Assembly (NCBI GenBank): GCA_002340325.1
Contig: DDLV01000136.1
Coordinates: 1 to 15,053, forward strand
Source: Glaciecola sp. UBA2563
Lineage (GTDB): Bacteria > Pseudomonadota > Gammaproteobacteria > Enterobacterales > Alteromonadaceae
Direction of reading: 5' to 3'
DNA length: 15,053 nucleotides
In this document: in pieces, positions 1 to 7,787 of the stretch
How the letters are laid out: each line of letters begins with the position of its first letter
Numbering within the stretch: the first letter of the stretch is position 1
Position numbers and translations under genes: made by a program
The notes under the pieces: generated by a model
Told to the model about the DNA's origin: nothing
The model's input: only the letters and a program-made list of their open reading frames with translations
Databases searched by the model: none

Positions 1-48
1 GGGCTCATAACCCGAAGGTCGTTGGTTCAAATCCAGCTCCCGCAACCA
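1..48 (+). tRNA. metY: Initiator tRNA-fMet (CAT), 3' part only
   Basis: This is the 3' part of a tRNA cut by the window edge. The anticodon arm is complete: a GGG/CCC stem (1-3 with 11-13) closes a seven-base loop CTCATAA with anticodon CAT at 6-8. Three consecutive G-C pairs in this stem are the hallmark of initiator tRNA. The T arm contains GGTTCAAATCC, and the acceptor end CGCAACCA finishes at 48 with an encoded CCA. In E. coli, metY lies just upstream of rimP-nusA, and the same genes follow here, which supports the symbol. Unusually, the next gene is a convergent regulator ending only seven bases downstream, with no terminator between them. Confidence 0.95.
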
Positions 49-55
49 ACCTTTC

Positions 56-745
56 TTAATCAATAAAGTGGTTTTCAATAAATCTCGCTTGATACCAGCG
101 AATCAATTCAACTCTGTTTCTACAGCTAGTTTTTCTAAAAATACTATAAACATGCGTCTTAACAGTGTTCACACTGATGTGCAAACTATCTGCAATTTCC
201 TGATTTTGAGCACCTTCGGCGATACGTTCAGTGATAGCCAACTCTCGCTTGGTGAGCCAACTATCGGTTTCCAGTTTCGTCTTTTTATTTGAGTGAGGGT
301 AATGCGTAACCAGCTGTTCAATGAGCTTTGTCATGATTTCACGACTAAACCAACGCTGGCCAGATTTTAGCTTCTCCAAGCCTTTAACTGTCAATTCGAT
401 AGGTTCGTTGGTAAAAAATACGCCACCAAATCCTGCTTTAAGCGCTGAGATTTGAATTCTCTCATCAACTTTGTCGACGTTAAAAAGTACTTTATTAAGG
501 GGAAGTTCAGCGCGAACTATCGCCAAGTCGAAAAGGTCTTTCGTACTCAGGTTAATTGCATCGATAAAAAGAAAATCTATGTTTTTTGCCCGTCCCGTTG
601 ACGGTTCCACCGCACCATAGTCAAATTCGATTGAACAAGCGTCCATTATGTCCATTATGCTTTGCAGGACATTATGTGATTTGGATTTACCGCTTGGCTT
701 AGACTTGGTCAATATAAATGCATTCATATGCCATCCAAATTCCAT
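56..745 (-). CDS. CsgD-like LuxR-family transcriptional regulator
   Basis: A probable DNA-binding transcription regulator of 229 residues. The C-terminal LuxR-type helix-turn-helix spans about residues 164-218 and includes LTKRELAITERIAEG and the recognition region ISVNTVKTHVYSIFRK. The N-terminal half resembles the degenerate receiver domain of CsgD (biofilm matrix and curli regulator): an FLFIDA strand with D62, then a linker with SGQRWFSRE, which parallels the GECYFTQK segment of CsgD. The full acidic phosphorylation pocket is not evident, so classical phosphorelay control is doubtful. The ATG at 745 has a weak AAGAGTGA upstream; a second ATG at 727 is an alternative start that would give 223 residues. 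It lies antisense to any read-through from the upstream initiator tRNA towards rimP. The family call is firm; a role in biofilm control is only inferred from CsgD. No curli or cellulose genes are nearby. Confidence 0.85.
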   Translation of the reverse strand: MEFGWHMNAFILTKSKPSGKSKSHNVLQSIMDIMDACSIEFDYGAVEPSTGRAKNIDFLFIDAINLSTKDLFDLAIVRAELPLNKVLFNVDKVDERIQISALKAGFGGVFFTNEPIELTVKGLEKLKSGQRWFSREIMTKLIEQLVTHYPHSNKKTKLETDSWLTKRELAITERIAEGAQNQEIADSLHISVNTVKTHVYSIFRKTSCRNRVELIRWYQARFIENHFID

Positions 746-1082
746 TCACTCTTCGCATGGTATTCCTTTTGGTTTGTAAGTACAAGATATATCCCTATCT
801 GCTTAAAATTTAGGCAATACATAGGTTTTTCTGCACAATCACGGTGTTTGTGGTTTCAAAACGAGTAGCTAATACGCGTTCTTTTTCATCTTGTATGACA
901 TCGCCCTTTAAAATAGAAAATGACCTTTTAATAGCGTTTGCTAAAACTAATAGTAAGGAGTATACTTCGCGTGCTTGTTTGTTAGGGATGCAATAACAAG
1001 GGCAGGCGGCGAAGGAGTGTTGTTGATTACAGCTCATGTTGTGGTTCAATAACGACTTCGTAGCAAAGCGAAAGAATTTATG
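746..1082. other. Stretch without a convincing gene, between the regulator and the rimP leader
   Basis: No well-supported gene is seen. On the minus strand, a frame closing at 810 could encode a 75-residue Cys-rich peptide from an ATG at 1037 (starting MSCNQQHSFAACPCYC), but it has no ribosome binding site and I do not recognise it. The promoter of the CsgD-like gene must lie here: on the minus strand a TTGCCT is followed at 18-20 bases by a GATATATC run, which is a weak match. Between about 1030 and 1060 a CTCAT…GTGGTTCAAT segment faintly resembles part of a tRNA, but not enough to call one. Confidence 0.4.
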
Positions 1083-1109
1083 AAGCTCCGCTATGTCCGG
1101 GGCTTTTTT
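1083..1109 (+). terminator. Intrinsic terminator or attenuator upstream of rimP
   Basis: The stem AGCTCCG (1084-1090) pairs with CGGGGCT (1098-1104) around a seven-base loop, with one T-G wobble, and is followed by a run of Ts to 1109. It sits 80 bases before the rimP start and is the first terminator-like structure downstream of the initiator tRNA. It probably ended or attenuated the tRNA transcript before the regulator gene came to lie between them. Partial read-through would feed the nusA operon. Confidence 0.7.
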
Positions 1110-1189
1110 AATGGTGCTTTTATAGTACGCGAGGGTGTTTGACAAGATACCCTTTTTTTATTTCTGTTGTTTTTATTATAGGTGTAACT

Positions 1190-1657
1190 GTGTCTCAACT
1201 CGTAAATAGATTGACGTCTATTCTTGAGCCTGCTGTCAATGCGACTGGGTTTGAGTTGTGGGGTGTTGAATTTGTGCGCGCTGGTAAACACAGTACGTTG
1301 AGAATTTATATTGACAGTGACAAAGGAATTGATGTCGATGACTGTGCAGAGGTCTCTCACCATGTGAGCGGTGTGTTAGACGTTGAGGACCCTATATCAA
1401 CTGAATATGTTCTTGAAGTCTCTTCACCCGGCGTTGACCGTCCATTGTTTAATGCAAAGCAATTTACTGACGTTATTGGAGAGACTGTAGACATAAAAAC
1501 AACGATACCACAACAGGGTAGGCGAAATTTTAAGGGTGTTTTAGTGAGTGTTGAGTCACAACAAGTGGAAGTCAAAATTGATGCAGACACCTTTTTGATT
1601 GCTATGTCAAATATCGCGAAAGCAAGGCTAGTGCCTAACTTTGACGAGTTAATGTAA
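1190..1657 (+). CDS. rimP: Ribosome maturation factor RimP
   Basis: Cytoplasmic 30S assembly factor, 155 residues (about 150 in E. coli). Diagnostic segments are GFELWGVEFVRAG, TLRIYIDSDKGIDVDDCAEVSH, VLDVEDPI, and LEVSSPGVDRPLF at the end of the N-terminal domain, followed by a small β-rich C-terminal domain ending NIAKARLVPNF. I chose the GTG at 1190 because homologues begin about here and AGGTG lies five bases upstream. An in-frame TTG at 1139 would add 17 hydrophobic residues that the family lacks. It is first in the operon, 27 bases before nusA. The product name is secure. Confidence 0.95.
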   Translation: MSQLVNRLTSILEPAVNATGFELWGVEFVRAGKHSTLRIYIDSDKGIDVDDCAEVSHHVSGVLDVEDPISTEYVLEVSSPGVDRPLFNAKQFTDVIGETVDIKTTIPQQGRRNFKGVLVSVESQQVEVKIDADTFLIAMSNIAKARLVPNFDELM

Positions 1658-1684
1658 GTTGTCCGAAAGGGTGATGAGGAAAAC

Positions 1685-3178
1685 ATGAACAAAGAAATTT
1701 TATTAGTTGCAGAAGCCGTTTCTAATGAAAAACAAGTGCCGAGAGAAAAAATATTTGAGGCACTAGAGTATGCGCTGGCTAGCGCCACTAAAAAGAAAAA
1801 TCATGGCGATATCGAAGTGCGCGTTGCTATCGACAGAGCAACAGGTGATTTTGATACATTTCGACGCTGGCTTGTTATTGAAGACGATCAGCCACAGGAA
1901 AATCCGTATGCCGAAATCACTGTTTCAGCAGCACAGATTGATGATCCGGAAGTCGATATAGGTGCTTACGTCGAAGAACAAATCGAATCCATAGAGTTCG
2001 ATAGAATAACGACGCAAACTGCAAAACAAGTCATAGTACAAAAAGTGCGCGAGGCTGAGCGAGCGCAAATGATCGCTGAGTATGAAGATAAAGTAGGCGA
2101 GCTCGTTACCGGTACTGTCAAGAAAGTTAACCGGGACAATATTATTATCGATCTTGGCAATAACGCAGAAGGCGTCATCTTTAGAGACGATATGTTGCCT
2201 AGAGAGACATTCCGTCCTGGCGATAGAGTGCGTGGGTTACTTTATGTCATAAGACCTGAGGCGCGAGGAGCACAGCTTTTTGTTAGTCGCACACACCCAG
2301 ACATGCTAGTTGAATTATTCAGGTTGGAAGTGCCTGAGATAGCCGAAGAAACACTCGAGGTGATGTCTGCAGCTAGAGATCCCGGCGCTAGAGCGAAGAT
2401 TGCTGTAAAAACAAATGACAAGCGATTAGATCCCGTTGGCGCATGTGTTGGCATGAGAGGTTCAAGAGTTCAGGCAGTTTCTAGTGAACTCGGCGGAGAG
2501 CGCGTTGATATCGTGTTGTGGGACGAAAACCCAGCTCAGTTCGTGATCAATGCGATGGCACCAGCAGAAGTTGCTTCAATTATAGTAGATGAAGATACTC
2601 ACGCGATGGATGTTGCCGTTGAAAGTGATAATCTCGCTCAAGCTATTGGGAAGAATGGTCAAAACGTAAGATTGGCTAGCCAGTTGACTGAGTGGGAATT
2701 GAATGTCATGACAGTAGATGACATGAATGATAAGCATCAGGAAGAAAATGCCAAAGTGTTGGAAGTGTTCACAGCTAACTTGGATATCGATGAAGATTTC
2801 GCACTGGTGCTTGCTGAAGAAGGCTTTACAACACTTGAAGAAATAGCTTATGTCCCAGCATCAGAGTTGTTAGATATAGAGGGACTGGATGAAGACATTG
2901 TCGAAGAACTCAGAAACAGAGCAAAAGCTGCATTAACCACGCAAGCGCTAGCAAATGAGGAATCGTTAGAGGCTGCAGAGCCAGAACAAGACCTATTGGA
3001 TCTTGAGGGGCTTGATACGCATTTGGCTTACGTTTTGGCGAGTAGAGGTATCAACAATCTCGAAAAATTGGCAGAACAGGGAACAGATGAAATCAGCGAT
3101 ATTGAAGAACTTGGCGAAGAGAAGGCGGGTGAATTGATCATGGCTGCCCGTAATATCGTCTGGTTTAACGAAGAGTAA
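1685..3178 (+). CDS. nusA: Transcription termination/antitermination factor NusA
   Basis: RNA polymerase-associated elongation factor, 497 residues (495 in E. coli). Domains in order are an N-terminal polymerase-binding domain (about 1-125), an S1 RNA-binding domain (about 131-200, with GELVTGTVKKVNRDNIIIDLG), a first KH domain with GACVGMRGSRV near 252, a second KH domain with AIGKNGQNVRLASQL near 322, and two acidic helix-hairpin-helix repeats (about 365-425 and 440-497). The two C-terminal repeats, typical of enterobacteria-like NusA, contact RNA polymerase α and the antitermination machinery. The ATG at 1685 has a GAGGAA ribosome binding site. In E. coli, NusA autoregulates this operon; whether that holds here cannot be read from the sequence. 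Confidence 0.98.
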   Translation: MNKEILLVAEAVSNEKQVPREKIFEALEYALASATKKKNHGDIEVRVAIDRATGDFDTFRRWLVIEDDQPQENPYAEITVSAAQIDDPEVDIGAYVEEQIESIEFDRITTQTAKQVIVQKVREAERAQMIAEYEDKVGELVTGTVKKVNRDNIIIDLGNNAEGVIFRDDMLPRETFRPGDRVRGLLYVIRPEARGAQLFVSRTHPDMLVELFRLEVPEIAEETLEVMSAARDPGARAKIAVKTNDKRLDPVGACVGMRGSRVQAVSSELGGERVDIVLWDENPAQFVINAMAPAEVASIIVDEDTHAMDVAVESDNLAQAIGKNGQNVRLASQLTEWELNVMTVDDMNDKHQEENAKVLEVFTANLDIDEDFALVLAEEGFTTLEEIAYVPASELLDIEGLDEDIVEELRNRAKAALTTQALANEESLEAAEPEQDLLDLEGLDTHLAYVLASRGINNLEKLAEQGTDEISDIEELGEEKAGELIMAARNIVWFNEE

Positions 3179-3200
3179 GTGCGGGAGGGAACAGATAATT

Positions 3201-5807
3201 ATGTCAGATGTAACTGTAGAAAAGCTCGCTGAAAGCATAAGTACAACACCGGAGAAATTGGTACAGCAATTTGCCGACGCCGGTATAAAAAAAGGTGTAG
3301 GTGATGACGTCTCTGAAAAAGAGAAACAAGCATTGCTGGATTTCCTAAGCAAACAACATGGCGGCTCAGGCGCTCAAGCACCAAAGAAAATGACGTTACA
3401 GCGCAAAACCACCAGTACGATAAGTATTGGAAAGTCTCGAAACGTCAAGGTCGAGGTGCGTAAGAAGCGCACATACGTCAAGCGCAGTGAGGTCGAAGAA
3501 AAAAGGCTTGCTGAAGAAGAGGCTAAACGTCAAGCAGAAGCCAAAGCGAAGCTAGAAGCTGAACAGAAAGCTGCTGAAGAAGCTCGAAAATTAGCTGAGC
3601 AGAAAGCGAAAGAAGCTGAGCGTCAACGCAAAGAGCGCGAAGCAGAACGCAAGCTGCAAGCTGAAAAGGCTAAGAAAGAGGCTGAAGAGCGCAAAAAGGC
3701 TGAAAGCTCACTTTCAGAAGAAGAAATTGCAGAAATTGAGGCTGCACGTGCTGAAGAAGAACGAATAAAGCGTCAGCAAGAGGAAGAAGCCCAGCGTAAA
3801 CTCGAGCAAGAAGCGCAGCGCGCGGCAGAAGAAGCGAAGAAACTTGCAGAAGAAAATGAACGACGTTGGAAGGAAGAAGAGGAACGTCGCAAAAAAGAGG
3901 AAGCGGAAGAAGTGCACATGTACTCCAACCGTTATGCGCAAGAGGAAGAAGATCGCGAAGATATGGAAGTTGAACGTGGTTCGCGTCGTCGCAAACGAAC
4001 GAAAAAGAATGCCGGTGAGCATTTAAAACAGGGATTCAACAAACCTGCTGCACCTGTTGAACGCGTCGTTAAATTGGGCGAAACGATTACAGTAGGTGAT
4101 CTTGCTAGTCGCATGGCGGTGAAGGGCACTGAAGTCATCAAAGCCATGATGAAAATGGGTGAAATGGCCACCATCAATCAAGTGTTAGATCAAGAAACCG
4201 CAGTGCTAGTGATTGAAGAAATGGGCCACAAATATGAACTGGTAAATGAAAATGCACTTGAAGACGAACTGATTGCGTCCGTCTCTTCAGGCGATGCCAA
4301 AACTAGAGCGCCAGTCGTTACGATTATGGGTCACGTCGACCATGGTAAAACGTCTTTACTCGATTACATACGTCGAACAAAGGTTGCCGATGGCGAGGCT
4401 GGCGGTATTACTCAGCACATAGGCGCCTACAGCGTTGAAACCGATAACGGCAGGATAACCTTTTTAGATACTCCTGGTCACGCTGCATTTACCGCTATGC
4501 GGGCACGCGGTGCTACGGCAACAGACATTGTCGTTGTTGTGGTTGCTGCTGATGATGGTGTAATGCCACAAACCAAAGAAGCTATCCAGCACTCGCGTGC
4601 TGCTGGTGTGCCGATGATCGTTGCTGTTAATAAAATAGATAAAGAAACTGCCGACCCTGAACGCGTAAAAACCGAACTTTCGCAGATGGAAGTTATCCCG
4701 GAAGAGTGGGGAGGTGAACACCAGTTTATTAATCTTTCAGCTAAAACAGGACAAGGTGTAGACGAGTTATTAGAAGCAATATCTTTGCATGCTGAAGTAC
4801 TTGAGCTTAAAGCAGTCGCAGAATCACCTGCAAGAGGTATTGTAATCGAGTCACGCTTAGATAAAGGAAGAGGACCAATAGCGTCAATTTTGGTTCAGGA
4901 AGGGCAGCTCAAAACAGGAAACATATTGCTCTGCGGCGAGGAGTTTGGTCGCGTGCGTGCCATGCGAGACGAAACCGGTGCTGCGTTGCATGTGGCTGGG
5001 CCATCTACGCCAGTTGAAATCCTTGGTTTATCAGGCGTGCCTATCGCTGGTGAAGATGCTTTGGTGGTGCAAGATGAGCGAAAAGCGAAAGAGGTTGCAG
5101 CGAAACGGCATTCGAAGAAACGCGAATTGAAATTGGCTAAACAACAAAAAGCCAAGCTTGAGAACATGTTTGCAAATATGGAATCTGGCGATGTCAGCGA
5201 ACTTAATGTGGTATTAAAAGCAGATGTTCAAGGCTCAATTGAAGCTATTGCAGACAGCTTGGTGAAACTATCTACTTCAGAAGTAAAAGTGAATATCGTG
5301 GGTAGCGGCGTCGGCGGAATCACTGAAACTGATGCGTCACTCGCAGCGGCGTCAAGCGCTATCATAGTAGGGTTTAACGTGCGTGCTGATGGTGCAGCTC
5401 GTAAGACCATTGAGGCGGAAGAAATTGACCTGCGTTATTACAGCATCATTTATGAGCTAATAGATGAAGTTAAACAAGCCATGAGCGGTATGCTTGCGCC
5501 TGAGTTCAAACAGGAAATCATTGGTCTTGCTGAAGTGAGAGACGTATTCCGCTCTCCGAAACTTGGCGCGATTGCTGGTTGTATGGTAACTGAAGGCATT
5601 ATTAAGCGAAGCAATCCAATTCGTGTATTGCGCGACAACGTCGTAATTTATGAAGGCGAACTTGAATCGTTAAGACGCTTTAAAGACGATGTTCAAGAGG
5701 TTAAAAAAGGACTTGAATGTGGTATTGGCGTTAAAAACTACAATGACGTAAAAGTGGGCGACCAAATCGAAGTCTATGAAATAGTAGAGGTTCAACGAGA
5801 GATTTAA
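3201..5807 (+). CDS. infB: Translation initiation factor IF-2
   Basis: GTPase that delivers initiator fMet-tRNA to the 30S P site; 868 residues (890 in E. coli). The N-terminus carries one IF2_N module (about 1-50), then a long charged K/E/A/R helix-rich linker (about 90-260), and a second IF2_N module (about 287-340). The G domain has G1 GHVDHGKT at 377-384, G3 DTPGH at 423-427 and G4 NKID at 477-480, followed by SAKTGQGVDELL. The C-terminal β-barrel and fMet-tRNA-binding domains run to the end. A GGGAGGG ribosome binding site lies 11 bases before the ATG. E. coli also makes shorter IF2 forms from internal starts; I could not identify such a start here with confidence. It is followed by a terminator-like hairpin rather than directly by rbfA. 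Confidence 0.98.
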   Translation: MSDVTVEKLAESISTTPEKLVQQFADAGIKKGVGDDVSEKEKQALLDFLSKQHGGSGAQAPKKMTLQRKTTSTISIGKSRNVKVEVRKKRTYVKRSEVEEKRLAEEEAKRQAEAKAKLEAEQKAAEEARKLAEQKAKEAERQRKEREAERKLQAEKAKKEAEERKKAESSLSEEEIAEIEAARAEEERIKRQQEEEAQRKLEQEAQRAAEEAKKLAEENERRWKEEEERRKKEEAEEVHMYSNRYAQEEEDREDMEVERGSRRRKRTKKNAGEHLKQGFNKPAAPVERVVKLGETITVGDLASRMAVKGTEVIKAMMKMGEMATINQVLDQETAVLVIEEMGHKYELVNENALEDELIASVSSGDAKTRAPVVTIMGHVDHGKTSLLDYIRRTKVADGEAGGITQHIGAYSVETDNGRITFLDTPGHAAFTAMRARGATATDIVVVVVAADDGVMPQTKEAIQHSRAAGVPMIVAVNKIDKETADPERVKTELSQMEVIPEEWGGEHQFINLSAKTGQGVDELLEAISLHAEVLELKAVAESPARGIVIESRLDKGRGPIASILVQEGQLKTGNILLCGEEFGRVRAMRDETGAALHVAGPSTPVEILGLSGVPIAGEDALVVQDERKAKEVAAKRHSKKRELKLAKQQKAKLENMFANMESGDVSELNVVLKADVQGSIEAIADSLVKLSTSEVKVNIVGSGVGGITETDASLAAASSAIIVGFNVRADGAARKTIEAEEIDLRYYSIIYELIDEVKQAMSGMLAPEFKQEIIGLAEVRDVFRSPKLGAIAGCMVTEGIIKRSNPIRVLRDNVVIYEGELESLRRFKDDVQEVKKGLECGIGVKNYNDVKVGDQIEVYEIVEVQREI

Positions 5808-5825
5808 CTCTCGGGTATGCCTGAC

Positions 5826-5856
5826 AAAAAAGGAGGCTGATTGCCTCCCTTTTTTT
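5826..5856 (+). terminator. Intrinsic terminator between infB and rbfA
   Basis: The stem GGAGGC (5832-5837) pairs with GCCTCC (5843-5848) around loop TGATT. It is preceded by six As (5826-5831) and followed by a T run ending at 5856. The A and T tracts can extend the stem or act in both directions. It lies in the 92-base gap between infB and rbfA, inside what is normally one operon. Confidence 0.85.
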
Positions 5857-5899
5857 CGTTTAGACACCACAAAAACTTAATGGGTAGGAAGGTTGTAAG

Positions 5900-6289
5900 A
5901 TGCCAAGAGAGTTTTCAAGAACAGAACGAGTCAATCAACAGCTCCATCGAGAGATTGCCAACATACTTCAACATGACTTTAAACACCGTTATCCAGAGGT
6001 AGACATGGTCACGGTCTCGGGTGTTGAAGTATCCAGAGATCTTAGCCATGCGAAGGTATTCGTCAGCTTTTTATTCGAAGACGAAGACAAAAACAAGTCT
6101 GATCTACGCACATTAAAACAAGGTGCTGGTTTTGTACGCAGTTTGTTAGCTAAAAAAATCAGAATGCGTGCGGTTCCTACACTTGTTTTTCTGCTAGATA
6201 ACTCGGCAAGCGTAGGTTCAAAAATTAGCACGTTGGTAGACCAAGCAATTGAGAGTGACAAGTTAAAACAAAAAAAGTCAGATGGGTAG
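5900..6289 (+). CDS. rbfA: 30S ribosome-binding factor RbfA
   Basis: Small KH-like RNA-binding protein for late 30S and 16S rRNA 5'-end maturation, also linked to cold adaptation in E. coli. It has 129 residues (133 in E. coli). Recognisable segments are REFSRTERVNQQLHREIANIL at the start (first residues MP omitted), VTVSGVEVSRDLSHAKVFV, and a C-terminal PTLVFLLDNS stretch, where the family has LxFxxDxS. The ribosome binding site AGGAAGG lies eight bases before the ATG. The last eight bases overlap the start of truB, so the two are probably translationally coupled. Confidence 0.96.
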   Translation: MPREFSRTERVNQQLHREIANILQHDFKHRYPEVDMVTVSGVEVSRDLSHAKVFVSFLFEDEDKNKSDLRTLKQGAGFVRSLLAKKIRMRAVPTLVFLLDNSASVGSKISTLVDQAIESDKLKQKKSDG

Positions 6290-7214
6290 GCGGCGTAAAG
6301 GAAACAAAGTCGACGGAATAATATTAATCGACAAACCGTCAGGCGTCAGTTCTAATCATGTGGTACAACGCGTAAAGCGAATATTCAATGCTCAAAAGGC
6401 TGGTCATACAGGCGCGCTTGATCCACTTGCAACGGGAATGTTGCCTATCTGCTTGGGCGAGGCTACAAAATTTTCTCAATATTCATTGGATGCTGACAAG
6501 GCTTATACTACCACCGCTTTATTAGGTGTTCGCACGGATACATCCGATGCTGATGGTGATGTTGTCGAAACAAAAAATGTAACATCGACACTAGATGAAA
6601 TAAGTGAGCAGTTACAAAGGTTTCGAGGTGAATTACAACAAACACCGTCTCCATTTTCGGCACTAAAATATAACGGCAAACCACTTTATTTTTATGCTAG
6701 GCAGGGTATCGATGTGCCTAGACCCACTCGAAACATCCACATCTACCACAATGAAATCATAGATTTTGACAGCAATTTTTTAAAGCTCGAGATTCATTGT
6801 TCAAAGGGTACCTATATCAGGACTATTGTTGATGATCTCGGACAAGCATTGGGGTGTGGAGCACATGTTACCGAGCTAAGGCGCTTGTGGGTGTCAGGTT
6901 TTAAGAAGCAAAAAATGTACTCCTTCGAAGAACTTGAAACACTCCTAACAGTAAAGAGTGTTGAAGAATGTCTTGATGAAGTTTTGTTACCAATGGATGT
7001 TCATTTATCTCACTTACCAGTAATTCATCTCGATGAACCTAAGTCCATTAAGTTTCAGCACGGCATGCAAATTGACGCTAAAATTGAACTGTCTGAACCA
7101 ACTAGCGCTATATCATATCGCGTATACAGTGCAGTAGACGCCAGATTCCTAGGTATGGCGACGTGCCAAAACAACATTTTTCTTCAACCAAAACGACTGG
7201 TTGTCTACGAGTAG
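6282..7214 (+). CDS. truB: tRNA pseudouridine(55) synthase TruB
   Basis: Converts U55 in the T loop of tRNAs to pseudouridine; 310 residues (314 in E. coli). The catalytic motif is GHTGALDPLATGML with the nucleophile D47. LIDKPSGVSSN (residues 15-25) and CSKGTYIRTIVDDLG are further family motifs. A PUA-like C-terminal domain follows from about residue 250. The ATG overlaps the rbfA stop region by eight bases (ATGGGTAG) and has no strong ribosome binding site of its own, consistent with coupling to rbfA. The D residue and surrounding motif are intact, so the enzyme should be active. Confidence 0.96.
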   Translation: MGRRRKGNKVDGIILIDKPSGVSSNHVVQRVKRIFNAQKAGHTGALDPLATGMLPICLGEATKFSQYSLDADKAYTTTALLGVRTDTSDADGDVVETKNVTSTLDEISEQLQRFRGELQQTPSPFSALKYNGKPLYFYARQGIDVPRPTRNIHIYHNEIIDFDSNFLKLEIHCSKGTYIRTIVDDLGQALGCGAHVTELRRLWVSGFKKQKMYSFEELETLLTVKSVEECLDEVLLPMDVHLSHLPVIHLDEPKSIKFQHGMQIDAKIELSEPTSAISYRVYSAVDARFLGMATCQNNIFLQPKRLVVYE

Positions 7215-7269
7215 GTACGCCCAGCAGCAAAGATGGTGTTAAGGATTTAACAATACGCCGTCACTTTGC

Positions 7270-7297
7270 TTGCTATTATTTGCCAAATCCTTATACT
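7270..7297 (+). promoter_or_regulatory. Candidate rpsO promoter
   Basis: A -35 hexamer TTGCTA (7270-7275) and a -10 hexamer TATACT (7292-7297) are separated by 16 bases. It lies in the gap between truB and rpsO, where E. coli also has a separate rpsO promoter. The predicted transcript would start near 7304 and carry a leader of about 68 bases. Confidence 0.55.
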
Positions 7298-7316
7298 ACG
7301 CGCTCTTTGATTGTCC

Positions 7317-7365
7317 TAGATGGTACTGAATTAGTGATCGGTCCATCCATTTAAATCTACTGGAG
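7317..7365 (+). promoter_or_regulatory. Structured rpsO leader, candidate S15 autoregulatory element
   Basis: GATGG (7319-7323) and ACTGA (7325-7329), with one bulged T, pair with TCGGT (7338-7342) and CCATC (7343-7347): ten base pairs around an eight-base loop. An alternative pairing, TAGAT (7317-7321) with ATCTA (7355-7359), excludes the base of that hairpin and reaches the ribosome binding site TGGAG (7361-7365). S15 represses its own translation through leader structures in E. coli and other bacteria. That this leader does so is inference. Confidence 0.45.
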
Positions 7366-7371
7366 AAAAAT

Positions 7372-7641
7372 ATGTCACTAACTACACAAGAAACTGCAGA
7401 TATTATTGCAACGCATGCAAGAGGCGATGGCGACACAGGTTCACCTGAAGTGCAAGTCGCGTTATTAACGCACAATATTAATAAATTACAGTCTCATTTT
7501 AAAACGCACAAAAAAGACCATCATTCACGCCGAGGTCTTCTACGAATGGTATCGCAAAGACGAAAAATGCTTGATTATCTCAAGCGAAAAGATTTAACCC
7601 GTTACCAAGAGCTTATCCAAAAACTCGGCTTGAGAAGATAA
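7372..7641 (+). CDS. rpsO: 30S ribosomal protein S15
   Basis: Primary 16S rRNA-binding protein of the small-subunit platform, 89 residues, the same length as in E. coli. Family motifs are GDTGSPEVQVALLTHNINKL, HFKTHKKDHHSRRGLL, and MVSQRRKMLDYLKRKD, ending LIQKLGLRR. TGGAG lies six bases before the ATG. It has its own promoter and leader after truB and is followed by a strong terminator. In E. coli and most relatives the next gene is pnp (polynucleotide phosphorylase). Here the operon stops and the neighbouring genes are convergent. Confidence 0.98.
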   Translation: MSLTTQETADIIATHARGDGDTGSPEVQVALLTHNINKLQSHFKTHKKDHHSRRGLLRMVSQRRKMLDYLKRKDLTRYQELIQKLGLRR

Positions 7642-7663
7642 CAAATTTTCGAATAAAAAAATG

Positions 7664-7691
7664 AAATCCCATGATTAGCGTCATGGGATTT
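7664..7691. terminator. Bidirectional intrinsic terminator between rpsO and frdB
   Basis: The perfect 11-bp stem AAATCCCATGA (7664-7674) pairs with TCATGGGATTT (7681-7691) around loop TTAGCG. A T run continues to 7695 on the plus strand, and an A run at 7654-7660 supplies the T run for the minus strand. It can therefore end both rpsO and the convergent frd operon. Confidence 0.93.
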
Positions 7692-7787
7692 TTTTATGTC
7701 ATTCATAATTAATCAAGCTAGAACAGATTATGACAAGGCAGTTATAACCTAGCCGAATATTGACGAGTAAATCGCGAAGTACGAATG

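Noticed and set aside
1030..1060. Faint similarity to the initiator tRNA 3' half, suggesting a second attachment site
   Set aside because: Only short blocks match (GCTCAT, TGGTTCAA), with many mismatches, so chance is a sufficient explanation.
810..1145. A 111-codon minus-strand frame upstream of the CsgD-like gene
   Set aside because: Its first part runs through the terminator hairpin before rimP. No ribosome binding site precedes either start, and no family was recognised. A shorter 75-residue form is mentioned as a possibility only.
1139..1189. TTG start adding 17 residues to RimP, and a TTGACA at 1139 as a -35
   Set aside because: The extension is hydrophobic and absent in RimP homologues, and the GTG at 1190 has a better ribosome binding site. 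No acceptable -10 lies 15-19 bases after TTGACA.
3714..4022. 102-codon minus-strand frame inside infB
   Set aside because: It is a shadow of the K/E-rich linker of IF-2: the F- and L-rich reading is the complement of lysine and glutamate codons.
7163..7354. 63-codon plus-strand frame between truB and rpsO
   Set aside because: It overlaps the truB end in another frame and spans the rpsO promoter and leader hairpin. No ribosome binding site.
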